Position numbers and translations under genes: made by a program. A stretch of DNA of 64,000 nt from Vibrio ostreicida (GTDB taxonomy: Bacteria; Pseudomonadota; Gammaproteobacteria; Enterobacterales; Vibrionaceae): NCBI RefSeq assembly GCF_013074385.2, contig NZ_JABEYA020000017.1:62001-126000 (forward strand), written 5' to 3'. Positions 17,823-26,665 of the stretch are shown piece after piece. The notes beneath the pieces were generated by a model. The model saw nothing but the letters and a program-made list of their open reading frames with translations, was not told the origin of the DNA and searched no databases. The stretch's first letter is position 1, and each line of letters begins with the position of its first letter.

Positions 17823-17905
17823 AACGACCTTCAGGAAGGGTTCTCAACCAAACTTTAGCTTCCATTATACGCGAAGTCTTGTGAAAAGCGATGCCTTATA
17901 GACTC

Positions 17906-18577
17906 TCAAATGAGAGACAAAAGTAAGAGGGCGCCATAACCTGTATAGAGACCATAAGTGAGCAGTAGGAGGGCCCCCAAGTTGCGAAAGATTTTTGACT
18001 TCTGAATGTGGTGCAGAGACGAGGCACCAAACCCCATCATCAGCATGGCAGGAAGGGTTCCAAGCCCAAATGCAAACATGATCAATGCGCCATCTAACGC
18101 ACTCCCCGACACGGCCGACCAGGTTAAAGTGGAATAAACAAGACCGCAAGGCAACCAACCCCACACAAAGCCAAAGGGCAGCGCGTGCAGCGGCGATTTG
18201 AGTGGCAGGAGAGATTGACCGGCAGGGGAGATAAACCGCCAAAGCTTTTTCCCCCACCTTTCTATGTAGACAAGACCTTGCCACCAGCGGCCAATGTAAC
18301 AAGCCAGTAAAACCATAAAGAGCGCGGCGGCCAGTCTCAGCCATACGAGAGCGCCATTGAGTGCACCGATTTGGGTTATCGTCGAAACGGTGCCGCCAAC
18401 AAGAGCCCCGATGAAAGAATAACTTAAGAGCCGGCCGAGATTATAAAAAATGGGAACGAGCTTAGAGTGTTCTTTCTGACCAAGGCTCAGAACTGAAGCA
18501 ATACCGCCACACATTCCCATGCAATGACCCGCGCCGATAAGTCCTACGAGTAGGGCACCCAACCAATCTGTCGTCAT
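17906..18577 (-). CDS. TauE/SafE (UreH-like) membrane protein of the cco cluster
   Basis: A 223-residue membrane protein with about six hydrophobic segments. The N-terminal GAGHCMGMCGG motif is the signature of the UreH-like/TauE-SafE group that is found next to ccoS in many gammaproteobacteria. The cysteines in this motif could bind a metal, and a role in copper handling for the oxidase is a reasonable inference, not proven. Its start overlaps the ccoS stop by 4 nt, so it belongs to the ccoIS transcript. Confidence 0.85.
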   Translation of the reverse strand: MTTDWLGALLVGLIGAGHCMGMCGGIASVLSLGQKEHSKLVPIFYNLGRLLSYSFIGALVGGTVSTITQIGALNGALVWLRLAAALFMVLLACYIGRWWQGLVYIERWGKKLWRFISPAGQSLLPLKSPLHALPFGFVWGWLPCGLVYSTLTWSAVSGSALDGALIMFAFGLGTLPAMLMMGFGASSLHHIQKSKIFRNLGALLLLTYGLYTGYGALLLLSLI

Positions 18578-18738
18578 TTGGGTGTGTTCTCATCATTTTT
18601 CTCTTCATCAAAGAGGATATTGTGGCCTTGGCGTTCGAGATCTTCAAACTGATCACTTTTCACTGCCCAGAGGAAAATAGCGATAGCAACACCGACTAAA
18701 ACGATCGCAATGGGGATTAAAATATAAAGGCTTTCCAT
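18574..18738 (-). CDS. ccoS: Cytochrome cbb3 maturation protein CcoS
   Basis: A 54-residue small membrane protein: one hydrophobic segment (residues 4-26) followed by AVKSDQFEDLE, the CcoS signature. The start ATG at 18738 lies 1 nt after the ccoI stop and has AAGGT upstream; a longer frame starting inside ccoI is not needed. CcoS is required for insertion of cofactors into CcoN. Confidence 0.93.
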   Translation of the reverse strand: MESLYILIPIAIVLVGVAIAIFLWAVKSDQFEDLERQGHNILFDEEKNDENTPK

Positions 18739-18739
18739 G

Positions 18740-21112
18740 TTAGTGACCTTTTTGTTTGAGCAAGCGAAGAGAATTAGACACGACAATGATGGAGCTCGCG
18801 GACATGCCCACCACCGCGAAGTAGGGAGCCACCAATCCTGCCACAGCTAAAGGCAAAATTAGAAGGTTATAACCGAGCGACCAAACCAAATTTTCACGAA
18901 TGATTTTTCGCGTTCGTAATGCGAGCTTTCTCGCTTCGAGTATACGGTCTAACTTGTCGCCCAACAACACCATGTCGGCAGATGCTTTAGCGACGTCAGT
19001 GCCTCCTCCCATCGCCACAGAGAGGTGGGCACCGGCGAGGGTTGGTGCATCGTTAATGCCATCACCCAACATCATCGTCACCGATTTTTGGTCGAGCCCA
19101 TGGAGATAATTCAACTTGTCGTGAGGTTTTGCGCCGGCCACCACGTTATCGATTCCAATTGTCTGGGCGACTTTGTCTGCGTTCGATTGACTATCACCGG
19201 TGAGCAGGGTGACTTCGATACCAGCTTGTTGGAAGCGATGAATAAAATCCTGTGCTTCAGCACGAATTGGATCTTGATAGGTAAAGGTGGCCATATGTTG
19301 ACCATCAATCGCTAGATACACGGAATTTGGCACGGACAGTGTTTCTTCCTGCAAAATAAAACGCGCGCTGCCGATGGCGACGGTTTTATTATTAAACGTC
19401 CCGCGAATACCAGAGCCGATAATGTTTTCAACGTCTGAGACGGTATAGTCGTCACATTTATATGGCTTGAACGCTTTGGCAAGTGGGTGGTTTGCGTGAG
19501 ATTCGAGTGCGGCAGCGAGACCTAACGCTGTTTCATCGTTCATATCCTGAAAAGTGGACACCTGATTGATTTCAATATCACCGTGAGTGAGTGTCCCAGT
19601 TTTATCAACAATCAAATGGTTCACTTTACATAAGGTTTCAAACACGTGTCCTTTGCGTAACAAAATCCCGAGTTCCCCCATCCGCGATGTCGCGCTGGTT
19701 AAAGCGGTGGGTGTTGCCAGTGATAAGGCGCAAGGGCAAGTCGCCACCAAAACCGACAGCAGAATCCAGAAAGCATCATCAGGGTTATTCTGATGCCAGT
19801 AAAGCCAAGTCGCAGACGCCACCGTTAAAATAATCGCGACAAAATACCGTGCGACGACATCCGCAATTTGCGCGATCTTCGGTTTTGACAGCTGAGCTTC
19901 ATCCTGGAGGCGAACAATATTGGAAATCATCGAATCAGCTTTAGTCGACATCACTTGTAATTCGAACGATTCTTCGCCATTTAGCGTTCCAGCAAAGACA
20001 CTGTCATCAACGTTTTTAACGACGGGGACAGACTCGCCCGTGAGCATGGATTCATCAATATGGACACGTCCGCGGATGATGTGACCGTCCGCAGGAATAT
20101 GCTCTCCTGGTAACACTCGAATTTGGTCGCCGAGCTTCAATGATCTGACGGGGACTTGCTTTCCGTCGAGCGTAGTGGCGATGGCAGGGACGAGCTTAAG
20201 TAAGTTACCACTGGCTGCGGCCGCCTTGCGACGCGCGCGCATTTCTAGGAAACGACCGACTAATAAAAAAAAGGCAAACATAGAAATCGATTCGAAGAAC
20301 ACCTCACCGGTTTCTGTCACGGTGGCGATGACACTCGCACAGTAGGCAAAAATCATGGCAATGGAGACAGGAACATCCATTCCCAATGTTCGACTTCGAA
20401 TACTGCGCCAAGCGTTGAGATAAAAAGGCAAGGCGGAATACAACATCACAGGGGTAGCGAATATCAAGCTTACCCAACGGAAGTAATGTTTAAATTCAGG
20501 CTCTAAATCGCCGAAAACTTCTAAGTACAGCGCCACAGCCAGCATCATGACCTGCATGGTGGCCAAACCTGCGATGCCGAGCCGATAAAGGTATTGTTTC
20601 ATCGACTCGTGGTAGGCCGCTTCCTGTTGGTCTGCTTCAAATGGAGCGGCTTTGTAACCAATTTTGTGGATGCTTGCCAAAAGCTCACTCAGCTTGGTCT
20701 GAGACGAATCCCAAGCAAGAAGTGCCCGGTTCGTTGTGGTATTGACACGAATCGATATCACGCCGTGTCGTGCTGACACTTGTTTCTCAATCAACCAGGC
20801 GCAAGCGGCACAGGAGACGCCTTCTAGTGACAGTGTCACTTCTGATTTGTGTTGCGTGTGTCGCACAAACTCTGACTGGACGTCCTGATTGTCATAGTGG
20901 ATAAGGGCCTGCAGCTGTTCCGGAACGAGATTCACTTTTTCTGCGGAGGTGGTTCGGTACTGGTAATATGAGACTAATCCACTGTCAATAATGGTTTGAG
21001 CAACGGTTTCGCAGCCCGGACAACACATGGGTCTGACTGCACCCAAAATCTCAACTTGAAAATCGGTGTTGTTGGGCACATCTTCACCACAGTGATAGCA
21101 GGTTTCACTCAT
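18740..21112 (-). CDS. ccoI: Copper-transporting P1B-type ATPase CcoI
   Basis: A 790-residue copper-exporting ATPase that supplies copper for assembly of the cbb3 oxidase. The N-terminus has a cysteine-rich DUF2318-like zinc/metal segment (CYHCGED and CCPGC), then a heavy-metal-associated domain with GVSCAAC (about residues 95-101). The transmembrane copper motif CPC is in ATCPCALS, the phosphorylation motif is DKTGTLT and the hinge motif GDGINDAP. All residues needed for activity are intact. It lies between ccoH and ccoS in the same operon. Confidence 0.95.
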   Translation of the reverse strand: MSETCYHCGEDVPNNTDFQVEILGAVRPMCCPGCETVAQTIIDSGLVSYYQYRTTSAEKVNLVPEQLQALIHYDNQDVQSEFVRHTQHKSEVTLSLEGVSCAACAWLIEKQVSARHGVISIRVNTTTNRALLAWDSSQTKLSELLASIHKIGYKAAPFEADQQEAAYHESMKQYLYRLGIAGLATMQVMMLAVALYLEVFGDLEPEFKHYFRWVSLIFATPVMLYSALPFYLNAWRSIRSRTLGMDVPVSIAMIFAYCASVIATVTETGEVFFESISMFAFFLLVGRFLEMRARRKAAAASGNLLKLVPAIATTLDGKQVPVRSLKLGDQIRVLPGEHIPADGHIIRGRVHIDESMLTGESVPVVKNVDDSVFAGTLNGEESFELQVMSTKADSMISNIVRLQDEAQLSKPKIAQIADVVARYFVAIILTVASATWLYWHQNNPDDAFWILLSVLVATCPCALSLATPTALTSATSRMGELGILLRKGHVFETLCKVNHLIVDKTGTLTHGDIEINQVSTFQDMNDETALGLAAALESHANHPLAKAFKPYKCDDYTVSDVENIIGSGIRGTFNNKTVAIGSARFILQEETLSVPNSVYLAIDGQHMATFTYQDPIRAEAQDFIHRFQQAGIEVTLLTGDSQSNADKVAQTIGIDNVVAGAKPHDKLNYLHGLDQKSVTMMLGDGINDAPTLAGAHLSVAMGGGTDVAKASADMVLLGDKLDRILEARKLALRTRKIIRENLVWSLGYNLLILPLAVAGLVAPYFAVVGMSASSIIVVSNSLRLLKQKGH

Positions 21113-21119
21113 AGAGGGA

Positions 21120-21599
21120 CTAATTCTTCAATTCAGCGGCTGACAATAAGGGAAAAGTAACACGGCCTTGCAGTAGCCACTGTTCATCGTGAGGAGCCAT
21201 CTCGATAAACCATGGCCCTTGAAGCGTGTCGTTCAGCGATAGACGGTATTGACCTTGTGCATCAGAGGTTAATAGTTGGCTGAAATCACGGTCAGGCAAT
21301 GTACGATGCGCAAACATCACATTGATCGCGGGATAGTGCTCTAACTGACCTTTATCGAATTGTATAAGAATATCATTGTCTTGTGACAGGAGGTGTGCTT
21401 TTAATCCAAGGCTTTGTGCCACCTTGATCTTAGACATATCAATGTTGATTGCTTTCCCTTTTTTATAGTAATCCTCTGTCACTAAAGAAACGGAGTTATT
21501 AGAAAATACAATCACGGTGATCAGCGTCCAAACCACCACCGTCAAAGGCAGGATAATCAGAAACCAGGGCCAAAATTGCTTATACCAAGGCTTTACCAT
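21120..21599 (-). CDS. ccoH: FixH/CcoH-like cbb3 assembly protein
   Basis: A 159-residue protein with one N-terminal membrane anchor (about residues 9-31, starting KQFWPWFLI) and a periplasmic domain with a VTEDYYKKGKAIN motif that is characteristic of FixH/CcoH. It is thought to help assembly of the oxidase. It precedes ccoI by 7 nt. Confidence 0.9.
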   Translation of the reverse strand: MVKPWYKQFWPWFLIILPLTVVVWTLITVIVFSNNSVSLVTEDYYKKGKAINIDMSKIKVAQSLGLKAHLLSQDNDILIQFDKGQLEHYPAINVMFAHRTLPDRDFSQLLTSDAQGQYRLSLNDTLQGPWFIEMAPHDEQWLLQGRVTFPLLSAAELKN

Positions 21600-21642
21600 A
21601 AAAAAGTTCTCGAATTCAAAAAGAAAAGTAGGCTAAATTTAG

Positions 21643-21672
21643 CGAAAAGACAGCCCCTCTGAAAGGGGCTGT
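21643..21672 (-). terminator. Terminator between ccoP and ccoH
   Basis: On the minus strand ACAGCCCCT pairs with AGGGGCTGT across a 5-nt loop, followed by CTTTTC. It lies 11 nt after the ccoP stop, so it probably ends most ccoNOQP transcripts and makes the assembly genes ccoH-I-S less abundant. Confidence 0.75.
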
Positions 21673-21682
21673 TATTGAAGTG

Positions 21683-22663
21683 TTACTCTTTATCAGAGTT
21701 GCTCAAGCTCCATACGTAAGCAGAAACGAGTTGAATTTTGTCTTCACCTAGAATGTCTTTCCAAGCGGGCATCACACCAGAACGGCCATTCATAACGGTT
21801 TCCATGACGTCGGCACGAGTGCCGCCAAACAACCAATCTTTATCAGTGAGGTCAGGCGCGCCTACTGCTGGGTTGCCTTTTCCATCCGTACCGTGACAAG
21901 CGGCACAAACGACAAAGCGTGCTTTACCTGCTTGTGCTTCACGAGCATTGACTGAACGTCCAGATAGACTCAAGGTATAACTAACCACTTCTTTAACACC
22001 CTGTTCACCAAGCGCGTCCTTCCATGCTGGCATCTGACCAACACGGCCATGCATCAGCGTGGTAACAATCGCCTCAGGCTCTCCGCCATATAACCATGCA
22101 TCGTCTGTCAGATTAGGAAACCCTTTCTGACCGCGAGCATCGGAGCCATGACATTGAGAACAGTTTTGCAAAAATAGCCGTTGACCGACCTTCACCGCGT
22201 TTTCATCCGCTGCTATTTCTGGAATAGGGCGCAGTTGGTCAGTGCCTTCCACGTGAGCAAGCTTCTTAAAGGCCTTGCCGAAATACGCATCAGCATCATC
22301 CAATTCTTTCGCATATTGCACCAACTGTTTATTCTGTTGAGCATTCGCGATTGATTGCCTAGATTCTTCCAACGAGGTCACCGTCTGATCAGAACTTTGC
22401 CAGCCGAGTAAACCTTTGAAGCTTCCCATACCCGGATAAAGTGCAAAATAGACGGCAGCGAATACAAAAGTACTCACGAACAGGTAGGTCCACCACTTGG
22501 GTAGAGGATTGTTAAGCTCACGAATACCATCGTATTCATGGCCCATATCCGCACCTTCTTCCACCCCTGTTTTATCTTTCAGGCACCATGACAATATAGC
22601 GGCGCAGCCAACGAGCGTGCCCAATGTAATGATGATTATCCAAAGACTCCAAAATGTCGTCAT
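21683..22663 (-). CDS. ccoP: Cytochrome cbb3 oxidase subunit III, di-heme cytochrome c CcoP
   Basis: A 326-residue membrane-anchored di-heme c-type cytochrome. Two hydrophobic segments lie in the first 80 residues, the second (about 58-78) before GMGSF. The two heme sites are CSQCH (about residue 167) and CAACH (about 252), each followed by the conserved GSDARG / GTDGKG turn. It carries electrons from CcoO or soluble cytochrome to CcoN. It overlaps ccoQ by 4 nt. Confidence 0.96.
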   Translation of the reverse strand: MTTFWSLWIIIITLGTLVGCAAILSWCLKDKTGVEEGADMGHEYDGIRELNNPLPKWWTYLFVSTFVFAAVYFALYPGMGSFKGLLGWQSSDQTVTSLEESRQSIANAQQNKQLVQYAKELDDADAYFGKAFKKLAHVEGTDQLRPIPEIAADENAVKVGQRLFLQNCSQCHGSDARGQKGFPNLTDDAWLYGGEPEAIVTTLMHGRVGQMPAWKDALGEQGVKEVVSYTLSLSGRSVNAREAQAGKARFVVCAACHGTDGKGNPAVGAPDLTDKDWLFGGTRADVMETVMNGRSGVMPAWKDILGEDKIQLVSAYVWSLSNSDKE

Positions 22664-22836
22664 TGTTTCGTCTCTCCTTGTTCTTTTGAGGGCGCTTGCT
22701 CTTCATCGGCAAAAACAAGGTTTGCGGCTTCATCAAAGCGAGCTTTACGACTTTTGCCGTATGCCCACCACACCACTCCTATAAAGCACACGAAAAGCAC
22801 AATGGTCCAGATACTGTGAATTGTACCAATGTCCAT
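22660..22836 (-). CDS. ccoQ: Cytochrome cbb3 oxidase subunit IV CcoQ
   Basis: A 58-residue protein: short N-terminus, one membrane segment (about residues 8-26), then WWAYGKSRKARFDEAANL, the typical CcoQ motif, and an acidic tail. It lies exactly between ccoO and ccoP, with ATGA overlap with ccoP and 15 nt after ccoO. CcoQ stabilises the complex. The call is by reading the sequence directly. Confidence 0.92.
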   Translation of the reverse strand: MDIGTIHSIWTIVLFVCFIGVVWWAYGKSRKARFDEAANLVFADEEQAPSKEQGETKQ

Positions 22837-22851
22837 AATGTCACCCCTTTA

Positions 22852-23472
22852 TTACTTCATTGCATGACCAAGAGACTGAAGGTAGGCGATGATGGCTTCC
22901 ATCTCGGTTTTACCTTCTACATCTTTAGACGCACTTGCGATTTGTTCATCAGTATATGGAACACCAAACTGATTGCGGAAGATTTCAAGCTTTTTCTGAG
23001 TGTCCTTGCCGTCCAGAACGTTTTCAGCGAGCCATGGGAAACCGGGCATGTTCGACTCGGGAACCAGCTCTCGCGGGTTTAGCAAGTGAACACGATGCCA
23101 TTCATCCGAATAACGTCCGCCGACACGAGCCAAATCTGGCCCTGTGCGTTTCGAACCCCATAGGAATGGGTGTTCCCAGACACTCTCTCCTGCTACAGAG
23201 TAATGTCCGTAGCGTTCGGTCTCAGAGCGGAATGGACGCACCATTTGGCTGTGACAAACATTACAGCCTTCACGGACATAGATGTCACGACCTTCAAGCT
23301 CAAGCGCCGAGTATGGGCGCAAGTTTTCCAGCGGCTCAGTGGTTTGCTTTTGGAATATGAGAGGGGTGATTTCAACCAGCGCCCCAAGACTTATCGCAAA
23401 CACAATAAAAATCGCTAGCAGACCGACATTGCGCTCAATAAGTTCGTGGCGATTGTTAGAATTAGAACTCAT
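22852..23472 (-). CDS. ccoO: Cytochrome cbb3 oxidase subunit II CcoO
   Basis: A 206-residue mono-heme cytochrome c with an N-terminal membrane anchor (about residues 13-33). The heme motif is CNVCH in REGCNVCHSQMVRPF, which is the CcoO signature, and a methionine ligand is available in ESNMPGFPWL. Second gene of the oxidase operon, 13 nt after ccoN. Confidence 0.96.
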   Translation of the reverse strand: MSSNSNNRHELIERNVGLLAIFIVFAISLGALVEITPLIFQKQTTEPLENLRPYSALELEGRDIYVREGCNVCHSQMVRPFRSETERYGHYSVAGESVWEHPFLWGSKRTGPDLARVGGRYSDEWHRVHLLNPRELVPESNMPGFPWLAENVLDGKDTQKKLEIFRNQFGVPYTDEQIASASKDVEGKTEMEAIIAYLQSLGHAMK

Positions 23473-23485
23473 TCTTTAAATCTCC

Positions 23486-24913
23486 TTAAGCCGGCTGCGG
23501 GATAGCTTTGAGGCTATCTTTTGGTGCAGATACTGTTTTATACGTGTTGTACGCCATTAGGAACATACCTGTAAGGAAAATGAAACCACCCAAGAAACGA
23601 ACAAAGTAGAATGGGTATGAAGCCTGAACAGATTCAACGAAACTGTAAGTCAGTGTACCGTCTGAGTTTACGGCACGCCACATCAGACCTTGCATCACAC
23701 CAGAAATCCACATGGCGACGATATACAGAACGGTACCGATTGTGGCTAACCAGAAGTGGGTGTTGATAAGACCAACGGAATACATGCGCTCTTGGCCAAA
23801 TAGGCGAGGAACCAAATGATAAACGGAACCGATCGAAACCATCGCAACCCAACCCAATGCGCCGGAGTGAACATGACCAATCGTCCAATCAGTGTAGTGA
23901 GATAGTGCATTAACCGTTTTGATTGACATCATAGGGCCTTCAAACGTCGACATACCGTAGAAAGACAGCGAGACAATCAGGAAGCGTAAAATAGGGTCAT
24001 ATCGTAGCTTATGCCATGCACCTGATAGGGTCATAATACCGTTTATCATTCCCCCCCAAGACGGCGCGAACAGCACCAGAGACATGACCATGCCGACCGA
24101 TTGAGTCCAATCAGGAAGAGCGGTGTAATGAAGGTGGTGTGGACCCGCCCAGATGTAGAGCGAGATAAGAGCCCAGAAGTGAACAATAGATAGACGGTAA
24201 GAATAAACAGGGCGTTCAGCTTGTTTTGGGACAAAGTAATACATCATACCAAGGAAGCCTGCTGTTAACAGAAATCCAACGGCGTTGTGACCATACCACC
24301 ACTGTACCATGGCATCGACCGCTCCTGAATAAATCGAATAGGATTTACCAAGGCTGACTGGGATCACCATACTGTTCACGATATGAAGAACGGCGACGGT
24401 GATAATGAAGGCTCCGAAGAACCAGTTCGCGACATAAATATGCGATGTCTTCCGCTTCACCAGGGTTCCAAAGAACACCACGGCGTAAGAGACCCACACG
24501 ATTGCGATTGCGATATCAATCGGCCATTCTAGCTCCGCGTATTCCTTACCTGACGTAAAACCTAACGGCAGAGTAATCGCGGCAGCCAAAATGATGGCTT
24601 GCCAACCCCAGAAGGTGAAGGCAACAAGAGGTCCACCAAATAAACGTGTTTGACAGGTACGCTGAACAACGTAATAAGACGTTGCAAACAGGGCACTAGT
24701 ACCAAACGCAAAGATCACTGCATTGGTATGCAGAGGTCGCAGACGACTGTAAGTCAACCACGGCGTATCAAAGTTTAGCTGTGGCCAAACTAATTGAGCG
24801 GCAATCAAAACACCAACGCCCATACCGACAATACCCCACAAAATTGTGACAAGGGTAAATTGACGAACGACCGTATAATTGTAGTTTTGTTCTAGCTGCT
24901 TTTCTTGGCTCAT
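23486..24913 (-). CDS. ccoN: Cytochrome cbb3 oxidase catalytic subunit I CcoN
   Basis: A 475-residue heme-copper oxidase subunit with twelve membrane segments. Conserved histidines are in RPLHTNAVIFAF (heme b), WWYGHNAVGFLL (CuB) and GPHHLHYTALPDW (CuB), and TIGHVHSGALGW carries the heme ligands. ATG at 24913 is chosen because GGAAG sits 7 nt upstream; the ATG two codons earlier is too close to that site. First gene of ccoNOQP, the high-affinity terminal oxidase for microaerobic respiration. No clear FNR box (TTGAT-N4-ATCAA) was found upstream although fnr is close by. Confidence 0.97.
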   Translation of the reverse strand: MSQEKQLEQNYNYTVVRQFTLVTILWGIVGMGVGVLIAAQLVWPQLNFDTPWLTYSRLRPLHTNAVIFAFGTSALFATSYYVVQRTCQTRLFGGPLVAFTFWGWQAIILAAAITLPLGFTSGKEYAELEWPIDIAIAIVWVSYAVVFFGTLVKRKTSHIYVANWFFGAFIITVAVLHIVNSMVIPVSLGKSYSIYSGAVDAMVQWWYGHNAVGFLLTAGFLGMMYYFVPKQAERPVYSYRLSIVHFWALISLYIWAGPHHLHYTALPDWTQSVGMVMSLVLFAPSWGGMINGIMTLSGAWHKLRYDPILRFLIVSLSFYGMSTFEGPMMSIKTVNALSHYTDWTIGHVHSGALGWVAMVSIGSVYHLVPRLFGQERMYSVGLINTHFWLATIGTVLYIVAMWISGVMQGLMWRAVNSDGTLTYSFVESVQASYPFYFVRFLGGFIFLTGMFLMAYNTYKTVSAPKDSLKAIPQPA

Positions 24914-24956
24914 TTGCATGCTTCCAATTTTTAATTAACTACACTTTACTTCCAAC

Positions 24957-24970
24957 ACGACACATGTCGT
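24957..24970. promoter_or_regulatory. Palindrome in the ccoN leader
   Basis: ACGACA-CA-TGTCGT, an inverted repeat with 6-bp arms 44-57 nt before the ccoN start. It is not an FNR or ArcA-like site that I know. It may be a regulator site or an RNA hairpin. Confidence 0.4.
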
Positions 24971-25171
24971 AATGCCACCCAAATCTTGAAGAAAAAGCTT
25001 CCGAAACGGTCGGATAAATCTTCTTGCCGATTTTAATAAAAAAGTGGCATTTTCAGACGCCAATTATACTGCAATTAACAATTCAATGACAGGGAAGTAA
25101 CCTTACACTTGTTCAGGTTTTGACCTTTTATTTTAAAACTTTGAAGTTTGTTACATGGAGAACTCAACCGA

Positions 25172-25528
25172 ATGGCTGCCGTTAAACTCACCAAAGGGCG
25201 TTTTGCTCAAATAATCATCATGTTATCCCTGCTAATTACAGTGTTTATGTGGCGCACTATGTCCTATAAACACCCAATACATGTGGTCTGCGAAATGAAA
25301 CCAACTTGTACGTTTATTGTTAATGATAGTCCCATCACTGTGACATTGAAAGGGACAAAATTGATGGTTCAAAAACCATCGGGGAACTGGCACTTAAATA
25401 GCCCAAATTTGCCGTTTAGCTCGATGGATAATGCAAACAATTGGCAGGTTGATATTACGCCAATTAATGACGTCAAATTTACGCTACAAGACAAGGAAAA
25501 AGTGTTTAATGTCAGCGTCAAATTCTAA
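25172..25528 (+). CDS. Small protein with one membrane segment, unknown function
   Basis: A 118-residue protein with an N-terminal hydrophobic segment (about residues 13-28, flanked by KGR and WR) and a beta-strand-rich domain with two cysteines (VCEMKPTCTF) that would lie in the periplasm. The ATG at 25172 has GGAG about 12 nt upstream; a TTG at 25148 would extend it by eight residues. Genes of this type sit next to ccoN in vibrios (from memory) but the function is unknown. It is the last housekeeping gene before the secretion island. Confidence 0.65.
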   Translation: MAAVKLTKGRFAQIIIMLSLLITVFMWRTMSYKHPIHVVCEMKPTCTFIVNDSPITVTLKGTKLMVQKPSGNWHLNSPNLPFSSMDNANNWQVDITPINDVKFTLQDKEKVFNVSVKF

Positions 25529-25674
25529 CAATAAATCTTGAATACATCGATAACATTAAAATTAAATTAACTTGCGGATTTATAAACTATTTTTAATGTT
25601 TTAGCCTTGTGATTACGCTTTATATCGAGGTGACAAATGAAGCCTAGCGGCGTTATTTGTCATTTCGATGCTAT

Positions 25675-25692
25675 CTCAGGTCATGACCTGAT
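25675..25692 (+). promoter_or_regulatory. SsrB-type 7-4-7 palindrome, copy 1 (sctR promoter)
   Basis: CTCAGGT-CATG-ACCTGAT, followed by AC. Lies 56 nt before the sctR start. A weak -10-like hexamer CAAACT begins 23 nt after the palindrome. One of four copies, each upstream of a secretion operon. Confidence 0.75.
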
Positions 25693-25748
25693 ACACCTTC
25701 TCTGATACCTGATGCAAACTAACATCGAAATCATAGTTGGAGTTAAAC

Positions 25749-26399
25749 ATGGCCTTAATGGATAATCCGATTCAACTTATCGTTGTTTTGTTTTGTATGT
25801 CTTTGCTTCCATTATTTGCGGTGATGGGAACGTCGTTTTTGAAGTTGTCTATCGTGCTATCGATGGTGAGAAACGCACTAGGCATTCAGCAGATACCACC
25901 CAATATGGCGATTTATGGGCTAGCGCTTATTTTGACTATGTTTACCATGGCGCCAGTCGGGTTAGCCATTCGTGATAACCTTGCCGCTCACCCCATCGAT
26001 TGGGCTTCTCCCGATTTGTTTACTCAGATCAGTAGTCAAGTTCTTGCGCCTTACCAACATTTCTTAAGTCAGAATACAAGTGATTCCCAAATCCAGTTCT
26101 TCTCTGAAATAGGGCACAAAGTTTGGCCTGAGCAATACCAAAAAGAGTTGTCGGGTGACTCTATGCTGGTCATGCTTCCTGCTTTTACTATGAGCCAATT
26201 GATTGAAGCCTTCAAGATCGGTTTTATCCTATATCTGCCGTTTATTGCTATTGACCTTATTGTCTCGAATATCTTGCTAGCAATGGGAATGATGATGGTT
26301 TCACCGATGACAATCGCGCTCCCATTCAAACTCCTTGTCTTTATTCTGATGGGAGGGTGGGAGAAACTGATTGGTCAACTGGTGGTGTCTTTCTCATGA
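25749..26399 (+). CDS. sctR: T3SS export apparatus protein SctR
   Basis: A 216-residue inner-membrane protein of the export gate, homologous to SsaR/YscR/FliP. Four hydrophobic segments are visible, with the family segment MGTSFLKLSIVLSMVRNALGIQQ-P-N near the start and a conserved hydrophobic C-terminus ending in FKLLVFILMGGWEKLIG. The ATG at 25749 has GGAG 6-7 nt upstream; an in-frame TTG at 25737 is less likely. The family length (about 215) agrees. First gene of sctRSTU; the start of sctS overlaps its stop by 4 nt. A flagellar identity is excluded by the neighbours. Confidence 0.95.
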   Translation: MALMDNPIQLIVVLFCMSLLPLFAVMGTSFLKLSIVLSMVRNALGIQQIPPNMAIYGLALILTMFTMAPVGLAIRDNLAAHPIDWASPDLFTQISSQVLAPYQHFLSQNTSDSQIQFFSEIGHKVWPEQYQKELSGDSMLVMLPAFTMSQLIEAFKIGFILYLPFIAIDLIVSNILLAMGMMMVSPMTIALPFKLLVFILMGGWEKLIGQLVVSFS

Positions 26400-26665
26400 A
26401 TGAAGCCATTATTATCCACTTTACCTCTGAGCTGCTGTGGTTGGTGTTAATTCTATCCCTACCTGTCGTGGTGGTTGCCTCTGTCGTGGGCATCATGGTG
26501 AGTTTGTTCCAAGCCTTGACTCAGATTCAAGATCAGTCATTGCAGTTTTTGATCAAGCTGGTTGCGGTCTGTATTACCTTGGCAGTGAGTTACCACTGGA
26601 TGGGGACAACACTCTTAAATTATTCGGGTTTAGCGTTTGACCAAATAGGTAACATGGGAGGCTGA
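26396..26665 (+). CDS. sctS: T3SS export apparatus protein SctS
   Basis: An 89-residue protein with two membrane segments (about 12-35 and 50-72), equal in size to SsaS/YscS/FliQ. The motif GIMVSLFQALTQIQDQSLQF between the segments is characteristic. It overlaps sctR by ATGA and abuts sctT directly. Confidence 0.95.
   Translation: MNEAIIIHFTSELLWLVLILSLPVVVVASVVGIMVSLFQALTQIQDQSLQFLIKLVAVCITLAVSYHWMGTTLLNYSGLAFDQIGNMGG

Noticed and set aside
24914..25171. Expected FNR box upstream of ccoN
   Set aside because: No TTGAT-N4-ATCAA or near match was found; TTGAA and TTGAC stretches there lack the second half.
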